A stretch of 64,000 nt of DNA from Spizellomyces punctatus DAOM BR117 (taxonomy: Eukaryota > Chytridiomycota > Chytridiomycetes > Spizellomycetales > Spizellomycetaceae), in assembly GCF_000182565.1 (NCBI RefSeq), contig NW_015971541.1, positions 773,066-837,065 of the forward strand, in the 5' to 3' direction. The position numbers and the translations under genes are program-made. Below, one piece after another: positions 1-11,144 of this stretch. Position 1 is the stretch's first letter. Every line of letters begins with the position of its first letter. The notes under the pieces were generated by a model. That model saw only the letters and a program-made list of their open reading frames with translations. It was not told where the DNA came from and made no database searches.

Positions 1-804
1 ACGCTTGCATCTCTAGCAGGATCAGTCTTTTTCCTGTGTGCTATTATAGTTTGGCTCTCTGTCTTCCTAACGCAACGAACAAAATGGGGCAATGCCGGAG
101 ATCGCATATCGATGAACGTGCCGCTGGGCATGTAAAGGTCGTTGATATTGTACATAGATTGGGGCTGGGATTTGTATTTAATAAGTCAAATATGTGCATA
201 CCACTGCAGTGCTACCACCAGTTCTTAGTGTTTTGCTGGGCGTTTTAGCCACGCAAATGATGATATTGCTGTCAGGCATATGATTTATTGATATCGCGCG
301 AGGGCTTCAGATGAAGTCGGAAGTCTCTGGCATTTTCGTGTGGATGGACACAAAATGAAGGGATATACCTTCGATCGGCTTCTTGAAAAATCTCAGGTAC
401 ACTTAGATACTCTCTTTCATTAAAAGTCGCCCATTGTTTTCCATGACTCCAGGATGAGTGCGCTGGTACAGGCACTTCACTCTCCGGGCAGCGGAGGCCC
501 GTCCATTTGTTACGGGATGCTACCACTGCAATGGGAAAAATGGTGTCATATCTTTCAATTTTATCATATAAGTAGATTACTCTTGGCTCGTATGGTGGTG
601 GTAGTGCCATATGCTTGCTTTTGAGGAGTTGCTGCGTTTCTACTTTGCATACTCTTCGCGAGCAAGCTAGTCAAAAGTCGCCAGCCAAAAGCCGTGCTGA
701 CCAAACGTTGATCTCATTTATCCACAAAAGGGTAGATTATGGAGACTTTTGTTGTTTCCGACTCTGCTTTCAACTTTGCGTTTACCTTTTAGCGATCTTC
801 AACA
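1..804. other. No supported gene
   Basis: I see no gene I can support here. The longest open frame, on the minus strand at 272-610 (112 codons, opening MALPPPYEPRVIYLYDKI), resembles no family I know. It could be an orphan gene or chance. The last part is the promoter and 5' leader of the DUF1294 gene. Confidence 0.4.
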
Positions 805-1358
805 ATGCTCCGACAGCTACTTTCCAGAACTTCCACCCGACCTAACGGCGTCACTCGGTATACCTCCTTCCACACATCACGCAATACGCGCGCTTACAAC
901 CGTCCTCGTCACCATTCCAACCAGCACATACAACCACCAGAAGACGCTCCACCACGCATCCTCCTCTATATCGTCGGGGGTTATTTTGCTGTTATAAATG
1001 CTGGTGCGGTCGGCCTTTTTTGGTATGACAAGAACCAAGCCCTCAAACGTGGGTGGCGTGTGCCAGAAAAGCAGCTGCAGTTGACGGCGTTACTTGGCGG
1101 CTGGGTGGGTGGATTATGGGCAATGAAAACGTTCAGGCATAAGACGGTGAAGCAGAGCTTTCAGCAACCTTATCTGGTAAGTATTGTATCTCAGGATTGT
1201 GGGATATTTCTTGTATAGCGTCTAAGACTTTCTATCAGTTATGCATGGCAGGCAACATTGTCGCGTGTGTTGGTGGGATCGCGGCTTGGAGATTCAACCC
1301 CAGTTTTAGAACGGCAGTAATCAAAAGTTTGGGCCGACAATCTGCTCACATCCGATGA
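805..1358 (+). CDS. DUF1294 family membrane protein, probably mitochondrial
   Basis: Two exons, 805-1176 and 1239-1358, joined across a 62-base GT-AG intron, give about 163 residues. The N-terminus is rich in Arg, Ser and Thr, like a mitochondrial targeting sequence. A hydrophobic segment near residue 50 (ILLYIVGGYFAVINAGAVGL) leads into the DUF1294 signature: YDKNQALKRGWRVPE, then LTALLGGWVGG, then RHKTVKQSF. The second exon supplies another hydrophobic helix (MAGNIVACVGG). DUF1294 proteins are small membrane proteins of unknown function, common in bacteria and found in some fungi. The family call is firm. The mitochondrial location is inferred only from the basic leader. Confidence 0.8.
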
Positions 1359-1806
1359 AATTGGACTGGTGGCTATGGAGATTGATAACATATCGGCAGA
1401 ATACTCGGCAGAGCAATAGTATATTAATAGTGTTAATACAAATTCAACATCGATGAAAGGCATGTCAAATCTGAACCTAGTCTACATCCCGTTGTTGCAG
1501 AATATCCATTGCAATGGTGTGCGTTCAGGTTTCTCCAACGCTCAAGTCGCCTTTCATTCGACCAAAATGACATGATGATCGATTGGTTGTACGTTTGCCG
1601 CGGGTGCTCCTCCAAAACGAGCAAAAAACATGCATCTCCAGCAAATAGCGAGATAGTCACATACGCCCTGCATATGTACCCAACATGGCACACAGACCCA
1701 CTACTGCCAATCTTCTGTAATCCCATCCAGAGTCACTCCGGCGGCCACCCGCCATCGCCTTGTATGTCATGTGATGAAATGTAAATGTGCCCAGCTAGTT
1801 TTCGCT
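1359..1806. other. Intergenic, convergent 3' ends
   Basis: This lies between the 3' ends of the DUF1294 gene and the C2H2 gene on the opposite strand. Overlapping short frames on both strands show no recognisable domain. Nothing further is seen. Confidence 0.5.
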
Positions 1807-2671
1807 CTAATACGACAATAGTTTGTTGGGATCCACTAGCTTCCTAGCCATATGTGCGACCTTTATACCGCAACTAGACTGTTCCCAATGTTTCATGACT
1901 GCAGATAGCACTTTGAATCGCATGTCGCAATTGGCGCATCGGTAGTCGGCAGGCTCATGCGACACAAGATGACCATTGAGGGCTCTAAGAGTAGAAAACT
2001 CACGGTAGCACATGGCACACTCATAAGCGGAGCCGTTCCAACTGCGTTCGGTGGCATACTGAGGTACATCGATATCACTGGGGCCATTCGTAATGCGAGG
2101 AACGAGGAGGCTTCCTTGTAAATTGAGCTGCCTTTCCCTTTCTGAAAGCAAGTGATCTCGAGTTAATATGGCATCATAGTCTCCGACCGAAGCTGCGTAA
2201 CATACTTTGAACAAATTGCTTCACTTGCTTACGTCCGAAGCGCTGCTGGGTACAGACGCCACTCTCAACGTGTCCAGTCAGTGCCGACAAGGTGCTGAAA
2301 GACTTGTTGCAGAAGGGGCACACGTTAGTCTTTGGCCTGTGAACACTGCTTTGCTGATGCTGAACGCGAGAGTGGACGCTGCCAAAGAGTTGTCCACAAA
2401 TGGAACAATGCAGTTCGACATGATCTTCCAGGTCGGACGCATATGAATACTGTTTATCGCAGTACCGACAAACATGGGTGTGTTTGTCCTGTCTGTGGTT
2501 CTGCAGGGCTCGGGAAGAATTGAACGTACGATTGCAATCGTTGCAAGGGAAGGTGTGCACGGTATTCCAGTGCTGCTCACGAGCGCGCCAGTCTACAAAG
2601 TACCGGCCACATTTCTCACAGTATCTATCGTCGTCGTCATCCTCTGAGGAAGAGTAAGAGTAGTAACTCAT
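1807..2671 (-). CDS. C2H2 zinc finger protein with seven fingers
   Basis: Exons 2233-2671 and 1807-2192 on the minus strand give about 274 residues. After an acidic start (SSSEDDDDD) there are seven C2H2-type units. Examples are CEKCGRYF...H, CNDCNRTF...H, CRYCDKQY...H, CSICGQLF...H, CPFCNKSF, CAMCYREF...H and CANCDMRF; the fifth and seventh end in Cys instead of the last His. The linkers are not the classical TGEKP type, so DNA, RNA or protein binding are all possible. The two open frames differ and are joined by a 40-base intron (2193-2232, GTAAGC...CAG), which is short; a 52-base alternative acceptor also keeps frame. No orthologue recognised. It is transcribed divergently from RAE1. Confidence 0.75.
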
Positions 2672-3012
2672 TGACGTTGACGGTGCCGCAAATTCCTTGC
2701 TCGCCGAGCGAATGAGTCATGGTCCTCAAACCACATTATATCACGTGCTATGGTTCTGTCACCACTCGAATGCAGAGTCAAATCGAGCATTGGATCTGCA
2801 ACTGAAAGCAACTGGACGTACGTAACAACGGAAGCAGCAGTCGTGCGGGGAGGACGACCAACGGCGACAAAGTTCTTTGGAAAACTACGAGCAAACTTGC
2901 TGGGACTACTACTCGTTGGGTTCTGTGCGGCACGTCTCCCAAAAGCCACGGCTTACCGTGACATTCTCTTGTCATCCCATCACGTTTCTCCCCTGTGATC
3001 TCGCTATCCACA
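2672..3012. promoter_or_regulatory. Shared 5' region of the C2H2 gene and RAE1
   Basis: This 341-base stretch separates two divergent start codons and must hold both promoters. A minus-strand open frame at 2668-2949 overlaps the C2H2 start codon but shows no known domain and is probably chance. Confidence 0.45.
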
Positions 3013-4447
3013 ATGAGCTTTGGTCTAGGTTCAACCGTAGCTGCGACCCAAAATAAGGACGTAGAGGTAAATATTAATATCTAATAGGCGCGTGTACGCT
3101 TCCCAATAGAGTGCTCACTATTTTTTTTTTGCAGCTCCCACAACCGCCGAGTGATAGTGTGTCCGAGCTTTCCTTTTCTCCCAAGGCCAACTATATTGCC
3201 GCTAGTGCCTGGGATAATCAAACCCGGATCTGGGAGATTGGACCAAATGGTCAGAGTATACCTAAAGCTGCAATACAGCATGAGGCGCCAGCTCTTTGTG
3301 TGGATTGGTCACTGGTAGGTTCTCAAGATTGGTTTCTTGATGGAACCCGTTGCGGCTAGCATGACCTGGCCTGATCTTGCACTATGGCTAATTTTTGTGA
3401 CGCGTAGGACGGCACCAAAGTGCTTTCAGGAGGGTGTGATAAAGCTGGTCGTATGCTAGATGTCACCACTGGACAACAGGCCCAGGTAGCCGTTCACGAT
3501 GCACCTATTCGAAGCTGTCGATTTGTCGAGGGTCCGGGCAATGCTCAGTTGGCTGTCACAGGTAGTTGGGACAAAACAGTTCGGGTACGTATGTTGGTAA
3601 ATTGTTATTTTGACGAGAAGCCTCTAATAACAGTGCGATCTCAACCTCCATGATGTTGTTTTGGGGCAATAGTTTTGGGATCTCAGGCAACAAAATCCAG
3701 TACATGTCTATCAATTGGGGGAGCGGTGCTACGTGATGGATTCATCAGGTCCTTTGTTGGTGATTGGCTCGGCGGACCGAAAACTGCACGTGTTTGACAT
3801 GAACAATCCCTCGACGCCTTTCAGAGTAAGAGCCCCTCGTTCGTACGCACGATCGCTTGAATGACTCTGGAGATGCTAATGGATGTCTTTTCCAGGTGAT
3901 TGATTCTCCATTAAAATTCCAGACTAGAAGTATTGGATGCTTCACAGTCTCATCGAGTCCAGGGTTCTGCGTTGGGTCCATTGAAGGAAGATGTCAAATT
4001 CAATATATTGAAGAGAAGCAATTGTAAGTGGCCGAGTGATCTTGTACCTGTAGTAAATCTCCATGAACTATTTACTTATGCCGCCCTCTGCGCAGGAGTT
4101 CCTCCTTCTCATTCAAATGTCACAGAGTAGACAAAGAAGTGTACAGCCTCAACGCCATATCCTTCCATCCTACCTTTGGCACGTTTTCTACCGCCGGATC
4201 AGACGGAACCATTAACTTTTGGGATAAGGAGTCAAAGCAAAGGTTGAAAGCGTTCCCGTCTGTAGGATTCCCCATCACCAGCACTGCGTTCAATGCTGAC
4301 GGTAGCATTTTCGCGTATTCCATCGGTTATGATTGGCATAAGGGATATCAGGAGCACCGCCCGGGGAGCAAGGTTGCTATTATGCTTCAGTCGGTGAATC
4401 CAAATGACATAAAGCCAAAACCCGCTGGTATAAAAACCAAACGGTAA
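3013..4447 (+). CDS. RAE1: mRNA export factor RAE1/GLE2 (WD40 protein)
   Basis: Six exons (3013-3066, 3135-3314, 3408-3584, 3673-3825, 3896-4023, 4096-4447) give 347 residues, the usual RAE1 length. The protein opens MSFGLGST, followed by WD40 blades with hallmark strings such as AASAWDNQTRIWEIG, GGCDKAGRM, TGSWDKTVRFWDLR, and STAGSDGTINFWDKESKQRL near the C-terminus. It ends with the conserved YDWHKGYQEH segment and a basic tail. RAE1 is a seven-bladed propeller that binds the GLEBS motif of NUP98 at nuclear pores and acts in mRNA export and in mitosis. All phases join cleanly. Confidence 0.95.
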
Positions 4448-4606
4448 ACTTGGGAAAGGGATGAGCGACGAGATGGAACTTTCATTACGGCAAATATGTA
4501 TTGTATGGAAAGAACTATGTACAGAAACCGGTAGAATATTGCGGTGGACAAAATGATTGCGTGTACAATGCTTTAAATTGCGTTGCCGCTTGACCTTTTT
4601 GTTTTT

Positions 4607-7600
4607 TTACCTCGCAAATGCATCACTTTCAACCCCAATACCACCACCACCACCACCAGAAATTTTCGTCGATACCCGATCGCCTTTTTTCTGCTGGTGT
4701 TGTTTCTTTGCCTCATAGTATTTTTTCTTTAGATCTTGCAGGTTCCTGTTGAGTACCTCTATCTGGTACTTGTATTCGTTGACTTGAGAGTGGTACATGT
4801 TTAGCTCCGATGCTAGGGCCTTGGATATTTTTTTGTTAGATTATTGTGAATAGATTTTGATACAGACAGCACACATGTAGGTATATTTACCTTTGATTCC
4901 CGAACTTTGGTCCTAACTGCCTCTCTGACTACTCGCAACTCTTCCGCGACTTCCGGCCCAGGCTGTCTCTGCAACACTTCCTTGATCTCTTTGTACAGTT
5001 TTTCTTTTTGATGTATAATCAACTCTTTTTCCACCACCTGCTCCGTTTTGGCCAACAACCGCTTCTGGAGGGTTTGAATTTTCGTGACGAGTTCAAATGT
5101 GGAGGGATCTGATCCGGCCAGTTTCCGCCATCGATGAATGTTGAGTGGGGACGCCAATTCCTCTTCAAGAATCTTGACACGGGTACGTTCCCGGAGGACG
5201 TCACGTTGAAGTCTAAAGATTTCTGAACGAAGTCCGTCGAGATTTTGGGTTTCGACTTGTAGTATGGCCTTTTCGCGACGGAGTTTTTTGATTTCGAGTT
5301 TGCAGACTCGGATGTCTTGCAGGCGTTCACGGTATTGAAGTTCGCCTTTGTGGAGGGTTGAGGTTTGGATTTTGATTTTTTCATAAAGAAGGGAGAGTTC
5401 ATCGTTCCGACGGATGAGTTGGGTACCCAGAATGTCTCGCTCTTGGATGAGGGTTTCATAGTCTTTCTTTTGGCGGAGTCGGTCAGCATCCGCTGTTGAT
5501 ATAATGTGACGGAGTTTGTTTTCTTCGGATTGCTATGGTCGTTCGGGTGCATGAGGACATGGGGAGTAAAGTGCGCTCAATGAGATGATGGTTTACCTGG
5601 TTTTGGATCATTTGCTGGGCATCTTCATATTGTTGTTGAAGCTTGCCAATTTGGACTGATAGTGCCTCCTTCTCTTTTTCCAGTTTGGAGTGCTCAAAGT
5701 GTTCTTTAACGAGTGCTGGTTTATTGTACAGGTGTTAGCCAATTCAACTAAAACTCATCAGCGTTCTCATCCATGTGTGGTAAAGATGCTCACCAGCTTC
5801 TTTATTGGCAATCTCCTCTTTGAGCTGCTCGATCTGGTGTGTCATGATCTTGAGTTTTCGCTTCATTTCGGTGATTTCGTCTTGGGTCTCCACAAGGTTT
5901 TTGGAGTAAAGATTACGGTCCGCCCGAACGTTTTCGTAAAGCGTCTAGATTTGGTATTTCAATTAGTATGTGAATACCCACAATCTTGTCAATCCACAAG
6001 TCTTGCAAACCTGCTGTTCCTTCAATTTCCGTTCCAAGTCTCCAATCTTCTTTCGACAATCAAATAGCATCATCTCCCCAATTTTGACTTCTTCCTCCTT
6101 GCCCACCAGTTCCAAGCGAACTTTGCCAGCCTCATTGATATGTCTATCCCGATCTTTTTCCAGGGAGTAAATGAGTTTGCGCATCTTGGCGGCTTCGTCC
6201 TTGTATCCCATGATTTCTTGTTCAAGATTCCGTTTGGTCTGATCGGCGAGCTTGACGATGGTGACTTGTTTTTGGGTTGCCCCCGTGGCCTTTACGAAGT
6301 TCTTTTGCGCAATGTCACGTTCGCGGCTGAGAGAGTCGAGAGTTTTGTGGAGTTGGTCTAGGTCACGGCGGGCTGCTTCGAGGTCGTGAGAGAGGCCGTG
6401 ATTGGCACCCTGTTGAAAGCCAGGGTGTGTGAGGTTTTTAATATTTTTCATCAGAAGAGCGCTCGATAGAACGTACCTTTAATTGATCTCGTTCGACTTC
6501 AGCTTCCAATTTCGCTTCCTCAATAGCCTTGATCCTCTTTTGCAGCGCATCCCGAACCCTCGCCACGCTTCGATACTCCTCCTTGTACTTTGTCAATTCC
6601 TCTTCCCAGCTCTTAATCTCCCCTGTCTGCTGCTGATTCTCACTCAAAAGTCGTGTGGTTGTCAAAACTTGCTCATCATACTCCTGCTGTAACCGGCCCA
6701 ATCGTGCATTCATGTTTTCCTTGTCCTTTTCGCCCTTTTCGATCTTGGTGCGCTCCTCCTTGAGTGCCACTTCCAACTTTTGAATGGTTTCACGGAGCGC
6801 TTTGAGCTCGCCAACTTTGGTCGCCACGAGATCATCTTTTTTGCTGCACGTATCGACTGTTTGCTTGAGAACAAGTTCCAGTTTTTCTCGGGCACGGGCT
6901 TCGCGGTCTAGTTCAGATTTCTTTGTCGCGAGGAGGTCTTTGAGGGTGAGGAGTTCATGGTCGAGGGTGCCGCGCTCAGATACAAGGCGCTCGACTTTTG
7001 TTTGCAGGTCATCGTTCTCAGTGCGGACGTGCTGCGTTTCGGCTATGGTATCTTCATATTGCTTTTGTAGAGCCTCTTTAGCCTTTTGGCATTTATTGAA
7101 AGAGAAAAGGTATCCTTTGTTTACATTCTATTCTCATGCCGCACAACATCATAAGGCCAAACGTTACCTCTGTTAATTGCCGAATCTGTTCATCTTGCTG
7201 AATCTGAATTTCAATCAACTTGTCTCTTCCAAAATTGCTGTAGCCAGCTGCACCAGGCAATCCACCCGCCCCCGATGTCTCTGCCATCTGCTTTCTCAAC
7301 TGTTCCACCTCCGTTTTCAAATTTGCAATCGCATTCTTTGCTCTGTTTTCCTTCTCGGTGGAAACTTCAACCATTTTCCAGGCCTTTCGAACCTCTTTTT
7401 TGAGCGCGGTGATCTGGCTCCGATCATTCTGACTGAGTTTAAGAGCGGCCTGGACTTTGGCTGCATTAGAAGAGAGTTCGGACGCAAGGTCTTTGCATTT
7501 CTTTACGAGAGACTTTTCGTTTTTCCGAGACTGGAGGAAAAGCTTGTGGAGCTTGTCATATTCGTTTCTTAGCCGGAGAAAGTTGGGATCTGCACCGGGC

Positions 7601-8058
7601 TGGCCGGGTATGGAAGGCTGGGCGGAAATAAAATCAAGGGTATTTTGGAGCTCGGCCATCATGGCGGATTCGGCTTCGGTTTCGACGGGTTGGGATTCGT
7701 CTTCCGTGGTAGTTGGTTGTGCAGGTGGGAAGGTATCTGACGAATCCTCGAGTTCCCCGGTTTTTTGAATGACTTCATCGCCGGCATTCTTGGATGTGTC
7801 AATGATCGATCCCAGAATGGATCGAGCAGTTTCGGTTCTCTGTTCTTCATCTTCTTCCTCCTGATCCACTTCACTTTCAAGATCTTGTTCGCTTAGAGGC
7901 TGGTCGTCGTCATCGCCATCTTCGCCCTCACCGGGAGCATCGGTCTCTTGGACTGCATGGAGGGATTCTGTTGTTGAGGGCTCATGCTCCTCGGTTACAC
8001 CTACGTTCAACGATTCACTTTCTTCTTCCCCCACTTCATCGTCAAAATGATCCGACAT
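4607..8058 (-). CDS. CFAP58: Cilia- and flagella-associated protein 58 (CFAP58/CCDC147)
   Basis: Seven minus-strand exons (7168-8058, 6477-7082, 6011-6409, 5794-5944, 5597-5715, 4891-5532, 4607-4819) give about 1006 residues, nearly all coiled coil. Conserved CFAP58 stretches include KVQAALKLSQNDRSQI, RADRNLYSKNLVET, the block containing ERDILGTQLIRRNDELSLLY, PLNIHRWRKLAGSDP, and near the C-terminus SELNMYHSQVNEYKYQIE. CFAP58 is needed for axoneme assembly and organisation in sperm and cilia. Vertebrate forms are about 870 residues; this one has an extra acidic Glu/Asp-rich leader of about 140 residues and ends in a short Gly run. Its presence indicates a flagellated life stage. Confidence 0.93.
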
Positions 8059-8619
8059 TTGTAGTGTATTTTGGGCACTCCTTGTGTATGTAGCGAGTTA
8101 AAATCCTAGTGTGCACCCAGATTTCCAAATCCGATTATCTAATCCAGGGCAAATGATCCCAAGCACCAGACATGCTCTATCTCCGTCGGATATATTGGAA
8201 AGGGGATTTAAAGGAATATGGTTTTACTCAGATCCTGGTTTAGATTGATTGCAAGTAAGTTTGGTATAGCTTGAGGAGAAAATGGTCCAGTCTGGCTGAC
8301 GGAATCAGCGACTCCGACCGACGCGGCTTTTTTACCCAACGACACACAGATCAGAGATTTACAAAATGAACAAGAACGCTGTAGAGCCAATTCCAAAAGC
8401 CACAGGGTATATTCAAAAGACGGAAAGAAACTAAAGATATGATACATACATAATTTATACAGACAACTCCACAACACTACATGCACCCAGGTTGCGACAA
8501 CCAAATCCTAAAATCATCTGGGTTTGAAAAATATCCGTGCCAGATAAAACAGAAATGATGAAACAAGATCTATAGGAAGACTACATGAAAAGATGAAGGA
8601 AGACGGCATCAATCAGAGC
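8059..8619. promoter_or_regulatory. CFAP58 upstream region and C2H2 factor 3' region
   Basis: This stretch holds the promoter of CFAP58 and the 3' untranslated region of the neighbouring C2H2 gene, both on the minus strand. A 98-codon minus-strand frame at 8208-8504 has no recognisable domain. No motif is assigned. Confidence 0.4.
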
Positions 8620-9966
8620 TTAGCGCCTTCTTTTAGAGGATGATCCTCGCCGCGTTGAGGACCGTCTGGGTCCCGCTGCCGATTGCACCTCCCCGCCCGA
8701 TTTCAACCTCGCTTGCAAATACCACGGCAGCTTCATTTCCTCATCAGGATGCGCATTAATTCGATGTCGATTGCAATCGTATTTACGTGCAAATGTCTCG
8801 TGACACCATCGACAATGGAACGGTTTGAGTCCCTCGTGGACTTCGCCATAATGTGTTTTGAGGTTATATCGGCGGGCATGGGATGATGGACATTGCCGCC
8901 ATGGACAATGGAAGCGTTTGTCTCTTCCTTCGGGAAGTTTAATGATGTTGTTTGTGCGTTCATGTTTGGGGAGGGCTGAGGAGAAGAGCTGTTGTAGCTT
9001 TGGTATCGTGATGCTGTTTGAGTACATTGCGTTGAGGTCAATGTGATCCGGGTCGATGATGGAATCAGATTCGTTGTCATAGGAGGGTATGCGTGGGGAA
9101 AAGGTATCAATGCTCGTGGGTGCTGGTGAGGGAAGACTGCTGGATGACGTGTCGCTGTAAGAAGGCCTCCTTTGAGTTGCAGTGAAATGGCGTTCTGGTG
9201 TTGAATGGACGGGCGTCGATGGTGCTGGTGAGAGTGGTTGCACGTTTATTCCTTTATCAGTTGCGTGCCCGATGAGGATGGATGGTGTCCGCTCCAGTAC
9301 GGGTGTGGAAGGTTCGAGTTTTAGGATGGGACTGTCCCAAGAGGTGAATTGATTCTGGAGATCCTCAAGGGGCTGTATGAGCGGTGTCTGATCGGGCTCT
9401 TGCTTCAGTGTCCCTTGCAGTGTTCCTTGCTGTTGCTCTAGCTGTTGCATGGCACTCTCTTCTTGCTGCTGGTAGAGCGAGGCAAAGAGAGCGTCAACGT
9501 CCGCGGGATCAGGGTCCATTGGCAAGTGAGGCGAGCCAAATGCACTCTCCATTGTCGGGCTGGTGTCAGAAGTAAGAGCGGGAGGCGACGTGGCAGTCAA
9601 GAGCTCCTGAAGCGGGTCCGTTGGAGTAGGCGCACCGATATCCCAGTGTTGCACGTTGTCCACACCAAAGCTTTGAGGATCGAGAAATGTATCCCACTGC
9701 GAGAAATTATCCGCCGTGGCTGCGGGAGCATATGCATCAGGTATGTGAGAAGGGAACGACATGATCCAGTCCTGCAAGTAAAGAGGATCGAGCGACGACC
9801 ACTGGGGATCCGTTGCAGTGAGCGGGATGCCCGCAACGTTTCCTTCTTGCAATATCTTTTGGGTCGGGAGGTAGTCTCCTGCACTCGGATTCTCCAGCTC
9901 GAGATCCGGATCACCGGTGGAAGTATCTGGGTCAAACAAGACAAAGTCGGCGTTTCCGTTGTTCAT
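8620..9966 (-). CDS. C2H2 zinc finger transcription factor
   Basis: A single uninterrupted frame of 448 codons. Most of it is low-complexity: an acidic N-terminal half with Gln-rich stretches (QQQEESAMQQLEQQQG) and a long Ser/Thr/Pro region, which looks like an activation region. The DNA-binding part is C-terminal, with two adjacent fingers around residues 355 to 410. The first has CPWRQC spacing with a four-residue His gap; the second is CRWCHETFARKYDCNRHRINAH. A basic, Ser/Arg-rich tail (RRSSTRRGSSSKRRR) looks like a nuclear localisation signal. Paired C-terminal fingers of this kind occur in fungal Ace2/Swi5-like factors, but I cannot assign an orthologue. The upstream region holds a tandem repeat. 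Confidence 0.85.
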   Translation of the reverse strand: MNNGNADFVLFDPDTSTGDPDLELENPSAGDYLPTQKILQEGNVAGIPLTATDPQWSSLDPLYLQDWIMSFPSHIPDAYAPAATADNFSQWDTFLDPQSFGVDNVQHWDIGAPTPTDPLQELLTATSPPALTSDTSPTMESAFGSPHLPMDPDPADVDALFASLYQQQEESAMQQLEQQQGTLQGTLKQEPDQTPLIQPLEDLQNQFTSWDSPILKLEPSTPVLERTPSILIGHATDKGINVQPLSPAPSTPVHSTPERHFTATQRRPSYSDTSSSSLPSPAPTSIDTFSPRIPSYDNESDSIIDPDHIDLNAMYSNSITIPKLQQLFSSALPKHERTNNIIKLPEGRDKRFHCPWRQCPSSHARRYNLKTHYGEVHEGLKPFHCRWCHETFARKYDCNRHRINAHPDEEMKLPWYLQARLKSGGEVQSAAGPRRSSTRRGSSSKRRR

Positions 9967-11144
9967 TGTATGTTATGCAAAAAAAAAAAGTGTTGTTGTG
10001 GTGGTGGTTGATGGTGGTGGTGGATGAAAAGACAAATTAAAAAAATAGGAAGAACGAGGAAAACTGCTGCTGCTGCAAGTCCTTTATATCCTTTGAAATT
10101 CCCAATTTTTTTTTACTAAAACCAAACCCTTTTCCCAAGTATAAATGCAAACTTCCGAAAATAACAAATCCCTTTTTCCTTCCATTCCTCCTCCACACAT
10201 CGAACATTTCCTTTAAAATACGTGGCCATTCGTTAATGGGGGGGAGCAAGTCACGTATTGGAAATGTCATCGGTCTTTTGATGACACATCCACATGCGCC
10301 ACGCTTTGCCACGCGATTTGTCATGCGGGTGACACCCAGAAGGGACGTGCGGAAGAGGCTTGACGCTTCTTGGCTTGACCAGATGTTTCTGTCGGTTTTT
10401 TTTATAAACGGATAAGGTTTTGGCCCACCCCCGGCTCTTTCGTCGGAGCATCTCATTTGGGGATGCAACTGTCGGAAGATCCGCAACCGATCGGCTTTCC
10501 ATAACAGAGTTTGCATGAATCAGCCTTGCCCGAGCATCGCTACGATACAAAATTCCTTCAGGTAACGGACTTGCGGAAGAGGCTTGACGAGATGATTCTG
10601 TGTTTTTTTTTATAAAGGATAAGGTTTTGGCCCACCCCCGGCTCTTTCGTCGGAGCATCCTACTTGGGGTGCAGCCGTCGGAAGATCCGCAACCGATCGG
10701 ATTTTCATAACAGAGTTTGCATGAATCAGCCTTGGCCGAGCAATGCTACGATACAAAATTCCTTCAGGTAAAGGGGCGCTACAGAAAAAGGGCTGGGCGC
10801 TAGTAGAATGGCCCGGGCGCTCACAAAAGGTCCTCACCGCCTCTTCCTTTCACCAATCCTACGTGGCAATGTTCGTATGGAAATTTCCAACGTATTCCTA
10901 GTGTCTGCTGTCCATTGGGGGCTTTGCCAAGAAAAGTCCGTCTCCACAATTTCATGATGAGACATGACGACGTTCGTGTCACATGACTGCGCGTGAAAGC
11001 GTGACTCATGCTTTGCATCCCAGGGCATTCCTTTGGGAAATATCGCAAGACACAAATCTCTCGATCTAGACCATGGTGCCTTTAGAAATCACTCCGTTGA
11101 ATAATGCAGGTGGGCACGCTTTATCCCACAGTGTCTCATTTAGG
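9967..11144. other. Divergent intergenic region with low-complexity start and tandem duplication
   Basis: Non-coding, between the divergent C2H2 factor and eIF2B alpha. Next to the C2H2 start are A-rich and GGT/GTT-rich tracts (9970-10050). The centre is taken up by the tandem duplication listed separately. Open frames inside the repeat come from the duplication and shift frame between copies, so I do not call them genes. Confidence 0.55.
10343..10772. repeat. Two-copy imperfect tandem repeat of about 205-225 bp
   Basis: Copy 1 runs from about 10343 to 10566 and copy 2 from about 10567 to 10772. Both begin GGAC(G/T)TGCGGAAGAGGCTT, then carry a T-rich tract ending in TTTATAAA, the shared block GATAAGGTTTTGGCCCACCC, GTCGGAAGATCCGCAACCGA, and close with ACAAAATTCCTTCAGGTAA. 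The copies differ by scattered substitutions and small indels, the longest near the start of the unit. There are no terminal inverted repeats that I can see and no conserved reading frame. It could be a locally duplicated regulatory segment or two copies of a dispersed repeat. Confidence 0.85.

Noticed and set aside
2668-2949. 93-codon minus-strand frame overlapping the C2H2 start codon
   Set aside because: Overlaps by an ATGA arrangement that would suit bacterial coupling, which does not apply in a fungal genome. There is no domain and it sits in the divergent promoter.
9445-10011. 188-codon plus-strand frame
   Set aside because: Antisense to the activation region of the C2H2 factor, which has a far better coding signal.
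10251-10837. Three minus-strand open frames sharing similar peptides in the repeat region
   Set aside because: The similarity follows from the tandem DNA duplication. The frames shift between copies and have no known domain, so coding is not supported.
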